The position numbers were made by a program, and so were the translations under genes. A DNA stretch of 17,628 nt. Source: JAWKTM01 sp041399085 (GTDB taxonomy: Bacteria; Planctomycetota; Planctomycetia; Pirellulales; Pirellulaceae). The stretch lies in assembly GCA_041399085.1 (NCBI GenBank), contig JAWKTM010000101.1, forward strand, positions 1-17,628, given 5' to 3'. Each line of letters begins with the position of its first letter. The first letter of the stretch is position 1. Under the pieces are notes generated by a model, which had not been told where the DNA came from, did not search any database, and saw nothing but the letters and a program-made list of their open reading frames with translations. Shown here one piece after another: positions 14,638-17,628 of this stretch.

Positions 14638-16120
14638 ATGCGAAACCAATTCAAACTGCATTTGATCCTCGCCGCCTTCGCCGCTACCGCACTGGTTGTC
14701 TTCGCGTCATCGGCCGAAGCCGCGGACAAGACCCGGCCGAACATCGTCTTCTTTCTGGTCGACGACCTGGGATACATGGACATCGGCGCCTACAACCCAA
14801 ACACGTTTTACGAGACGCCGAACGTCGACCGGCTGGCTCAATCCGGCATGCGATTCACGAATGGCTACGCCGCCAATCCGGTTTGCAGTCCCACGCGTTA
14901 CAGCATCATGACCGGCATGTATCCAACGCGAGCCGCCGCCACCAATTGGTTCTCGGGCAATCGCGAAGGTCGGTTCAAAGGAGCGTCGTTCAACGATTTC
15001 ATGCCGTTAGAAGAAGTGACGTTGGGCGAGGCGCTGCGCGACGGCGGCTATCGCACGGCGTTCTTCGGCAAATGGCATTTGGGACCGACCGAGAAGTACT
15101 GGCCCGAAGCCCAAGGGTTCGACATCAATTTCGGCGGGCATTCGAAAGGCTCGCCTCCGGGCGGATATTTCGCGCCGTACAAGAATCCCAAACTGAAGGA
15201 CGGGCCTGACGGCGAGCTGCTGACGTTGCGACTGGCGGACGAAGCGGTCCGTGTGATCGAAGCGACGCGCGACCAGCCGTTTTTGATCTATCTGTCGTTT
15301 CACACGGTCCACACGCCGCTTCAGGCCCCTCAGGATTTAGTCGAGAAGTATCGCCGCAAGGCCGCCGCGATGAATTTTGACGGCCCGGAATTCGGCGACG
15401 AAGAGCAAGTGTGGCCGAACGCCGGCGACCGCAAGGTGCGTATCAGCCAACGGCATGCGGTCTATGCGGCGATGGTCGAAACGATGGACACCGCCGTAGG
15501 ACGCGTGCTCGACAAGCTGCACGAGATGAAACTCGACGACAACACGATCGTGTGCTTCATGTCCGACAACGGCGGTTTGTCGACTTCCGAGGGCTCGCCC
15601 ACATCGAATCTGCCGTTGCGAGGCGGCAAGGGTTGGGTGTACGAAGGCGGCATTCGCGAGCCGTTCATCATTCGCGCTCCGGGCGTGAGCCAGCCCGGCT
15701 CGACCTGCGACACGCCGGTCATCAGCACCGATTTTTATCCGACGTTGCTCGATCTCGCCGGTCTGCCAGCGCGGCCCGACCAGACGCTGGACGGCGTCAG
15801 TCTAAAACCGTTGCTGGCTGGTAAATCGCTGCCGGCCGATCGCGACTTGTTCTGGCACTATCCGCACTACGCCAATCAAGGCGGATTTCCCGGCGGTGCG
15901 ATTCGCGATGGTCAATGGAAGTTGATTGAGCGATTCGAGAGCGAGGCGCGTTCACTTGTTCAACCTCGCGGACGATGTGAGCGAGCAACATGACTTGGCC
16001 GCCAAACATCCCGACCGCGTCGACGCCATGCGGCAGCGATTGCACGATTGGTACAAGTCGGTAGACGCTCGATTCCTACAAGCCAAAGACAGGCACGTAG
16101 CTGGAACCTGGAGTCCATAA
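14638..16120 (+). CDS. Secreted type I sulfatase (one frameshift near the C-terminus)
   Basis: This is a roughly 493-residue exported sulfatase. ATG 14638 gives a clean Sec signal peptide, cleaved after about residue 28 (ASSAEA|ADK). The mature enzyme opens with RPNIVFFLVDDLGYMD (metal ligands Asp42, Asp43). The signature CSPTRYSIMTG (Cys83) is the site turned into formylglycine by the maturation enzyme. FFGKWHLG holds the usual Lys and His, and SDNGG the distal metal ligands, followed by RGGKGWVYEGGIREPF. It hydrolyses a sulfate ester, probably on a polysaccharide; planctomycetes carry many such enzymes for marine sulfated glycans. The substrate cannot be told from sequence. Near 15940 the frame shifts, and the C-terminus (HLFNLADDVSEQHDLA, as in related sulfatases) continues to the stop at 16120. 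Confidence 0.9.
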
Positions 16121-16140
16121 CCCGCAACCTCCCATTCGCC

Positions 16141-16209
16141 CATGGGAGAACGAGGCTCCTGTCGATGGGAGAACGAGGCTCCTGCCCATGGGAGAACGAG
16201 GCTCCTGCC
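16141..16209. repeat. Three tandem copies of a 23-bp repeat
   Basis: The unit ATGGGAGAACGAGGCTCCTG plus 3 bp starts at 16142, 16165 and 16188. It is exactly periodic (23 bp) with almost no divergence. It lies in the convergent space between the sulfatase and the DUF1499 gene. It is not CRISPR-like because there are no spacers. Confidence 0.85.
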
Positions 16210-16243
16210 GAGTTAATGCCACTGGGACCGAGCCATCTTGCTC

Positions 16244-16296
16244 ACTCGCTCCCCAAGCGAGTCCGGGTGGCACGCCCAGAGTCTTCGATGGGCGTG
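16244..16296. terminator. Two hairpins between convergent genes (possible bidirectional terminators or repeats)
   Basis: ACTCGCT-CCCCA-AGCGAGT (16244-16262) has a perfect 7-bp stem. CACGCCCA / TGGGCGTG (16271-16278 with 16289-16296) has a perfect 8-bp stem and a 10-nt loop. Both are GC-rich and lie between converging genes. There is no T-run, so a standard intrinsic terminator is not certain. Confidence 0.4.
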
Positions 16297-16339
16297 GCTG
16301 CGTCGCTCGAAACGTTCCGGGCTACATGGGATCTTGCCC

Positions 16340-16900
16340 CTACCGCCCACGCCCAGTGATGCGCTCCGGGCGTGCCTCCCGACCGTTTTTGATTCGGGCG
16401 ATCTCGTTAGCTCGGGTGAGCACGGGCTCCTGGCCACCAATCGCCGTGCGAAGCTGTTCCATCCGTCGCCGGTTCACGCCCAAGTCAGAATGGCCGACGC
16501 GCGAAGCCGAACGGAAATGGATTAGGCCGGCTGCTTCATCCACGTAGAATTCGACATCGTCCACGAACCGAAACAGCAGCGATTTCACTTCGGCGTGCAG
16601 GTAATCGTCCGTTTCTCGCACGATCTTGGTGCGAGGCAAATCGGCGACCGCTGCCTTCACACGCTGCATCGCTTCGGCTCGCGAACCGGCAAAGCGAATC
16701 GGCTCGATACGATGCGAATCGTCCTCGGCCTGCGTGGAAACACAATTCGGCGTCGACGGGCAAGCCGCCAGACGACCGTTCGTAACGCCAAGATTATCGG
16801 GCGGGTTTGCCATCCAATTCATCGCCAACATCGAGAAGATCCACGCGCCGGCCGAAATCCCCACGATCGCCGCCGCGCGTCTCAGCCACGGTCGTCTCAT
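16340..16900 (-). CDS. DUF1499 family membrane-anchored protein
   Basis: This 186-residue protein starts at ATG 16900 and has an N-terminal membrane helix at about 9-29. The DUF1499 signature follows: CPSTPNCVSTQAED at 47-60, then the typical VEFYVDEAAGLIHFRSASRVGHSDLGVNRRRMEQLR. The family function is unknown. The last 25-30 residues after AIGGQEPV are Arg/Gly-rich and run toward the intergenic hairpins, so the true C-terminus could be shorter if there is an undetected indel. It is 48 bp downstream of the small membrane protein gene on the same strand, probably co-transcribed. Confidence 0.82.
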   Translation of the reverse strand: MRRPWLRRAAAIVGISAGAWIFSMLAMNWMANPPDNLGVTNGRLAACPSTPNCVSTQAEDDSHRIEPIRFAGSRAEAMQRVKAAVADLPRTKIVRETDDYLHAEVKSLLFRFVDDVEFYVDEAAGLIHFRSASRVGHSDLGVNRRRMEQLRTAIGGQEPVLTRANEIARIKNGREARPERITGRGR

Positions 16901-16904
16901 TTGC

Positions 16905-16934
16905 CGTCGTCCCTCTTACCGTCGTCCGTCTTAC
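16905..16934. repeat. Two tandem 15-bp units between the two minus-strand genes
   Basis: CGTCGTCCCTCTTAC is followed directly by CGTCGTCCGTCTTAC, a single mismatch. It supplies the purine-rich stretch just upstream of the DUF1499 start and may act in ribosome binding. Confidence 0.5.
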
Positions 16935-16948
16935 CACGAACCCGTGAT

Positions 16949-17440
16949 CTATTCGCCCGACGAAGCGAACTCGCGGGCCCGTCGCTGAATCACATTGGCC
17001 AACGCTTCCGCGTCGTCCGTTCCGATCCTCAACACGCCGCGATGCAAACGCACGACCACGCAATCGCGTCCCCACAAGTTCCACACCCAACCACCGCGTA
17101 GACTCATGTGAATTCCCCAACCGTCCAGCACCGTCGTGCGTCCGGGCTCGGCGTCCGCCACGTCCCGGTACTTTAGCCAGCGACCGAACAATGGCAATGG
17201 TCCAAACTGAATGCGCAGCCGCTCGCCACAATCCGTCACCGTCAGATGATGAAAGCCAGCAGCCAGCGTACAGACAAACGCCCCCGCCGCGCCCAGAATC
17301 CAAGGCAACGCCGGCTGATTCCACAGCGAAACCGCAATCCCCAACTCGCTAATCCCCACGGCATACAACAGCCAACACATCGGCGCGGACTGCGTGTGTT
17401 GGTAAATCGAATCGGCCCGATCCCATGTTCCCGGCGGCAT
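16949..17440 (-). CDS. Small conserved membrane protein, PH-like C-terminal domain
   Basis: This is a 163-residue protein of unknown function. ATG 17440 was chosen because GAGG lies 6 nt upstream; an upstream in-frame TTG at 17446 adds two residues. Two membrane helices lie at about 21-38 and 45-63. The remaining 100 residues (LTVTDCGERLRIQFGPLPLFGRWLKYRDVADAEPGRTTV...GWGIHM...GWVWNLWGRDCVVVRL...VLRIGTDDAEALANVI) look like a bacterial PH-like beta domain facing the cytoplasm. I recognise the pattern from conserved hypothetical membrane proteins but cannot name a function. It is followed by the DUF1499 gene. Confidence 0.72.
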   Translation of the reverse strand: MPPGTWDRADSIYQHTQSAPMCWLLYAVGISELGIAVSLWNQPALPWILGAAGAFVCTLAAGFHHLTVTDCGERLRIQFGPLPLFGRWLKYRDVADAEPGRTTVLDGWGIHMSLRGGWVWNLWGRDCVVVRLHRGVLRIGTDDAEALANVIQRRAREFASSGE

Positions 17441-17628
17441 TGTCAACCTCGTGGCGAATCTGCGAACGTGAGTTGATTTTTATGAGTAATAATCCCCCGC
17501 CGCAACATCATCGCCCTGGCAACGCAGCATCGAATCGCTGATTGGATCTGCAAGGTTCCGGCTATGGCACCGCATTAAGCGTCGAGATCGGCGGATAAAT
17601 GCACGCACCATCGACACTTGTTCCGCCC
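17441..17628. other. Upstream region of the small membrane protein gene, to window end
   Basis: No gene is recognised. An A/T-rich patch at about 17472-17492 (GATTTTTATGAGTAATAAT) in otherwise GC-rich DNA may be part of the promoter for the minus-strand operon. Confidence 0.35.

Overview
The window looks like chromosomal DNA of a planctomycete (Pirellulales-like). This is inferred from the high GC content and the gene families: a long BatA/VWA/GATase-like membrane protein, a secreted sulfatase, a cysteine-rich secreted protein, an NfeD-type membrane protease, and Planctomycetota-style intergenic repeats. No tRNA, rRNA, CRISPR array, transposase or replication origin was seen.

Layout. 1-304: no gene; a polypyrimidine tract. 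305-2665 (+): BatA-domain membrane protein. 2689-3429 (-) and 3502-4409 (+): a divergent pair that I consider the highlight. The minus-strand gene encodes a Tat-signal protein with three C-terminal copies of a TTxxxxEE motif. The plus-strand gene encodes an ATP-grasp ligase of the microviridin/plesiocin type. Together they look like a minimal graspetide (omega-ester peptide, RiPP) cluster with an unusually large, Arg/Asn/Asp/Trp-rich, Tat-targeted precursor. 4416-4534: tandem repeats. 4594-5870 (-): cysH (APS/PAPS reductase) followed by an Rrf2 repressor, with a good sigma70-type promoter upstream. 6155-7624 (-): NfeD protease. 7987-8613 (+): Cys-rich secreted protein. 8716-9246 (+): Panacea-domain antitoxin-like protein, followed by a broken ORF (about 9247-9729) ending in a membrane hairpin, a possible toxin-antitoxin pair. 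9768-11476 (+): ThDP-dependent decarboxylase. 11626-12805 (-): queC-queD (preQ0 synthesis). 12851-14278 (-): short RecQ helicase. 14638-16120 (+): sulfatase. 16340-17440 (-): DUF1499 protein and a small membrane protein.

Sequence quality. About ten single-base-scale frame changes break five otherwise well-conserved ORFs (BatA protein, ATP-grasp ligase, Panacea partner, ThDP enzyme, sulfatase). Because conserved protein continues on both sides of each break, I read most of them as consensus indel errors. These genes are annotated as single CDSs spanning the breaks.

How the genes may work together. The ligase would install Thr-Glu esters in the three core motifs of the precursor, which the Tat system would then export. 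CysH supplies sulfite from activated sulfate, probably under control of the adjacent Rrf2 protein. QueC and QueD act in the same 7-deazaguanine pathway. The other genes look like independent housekeeping or envelope functions.
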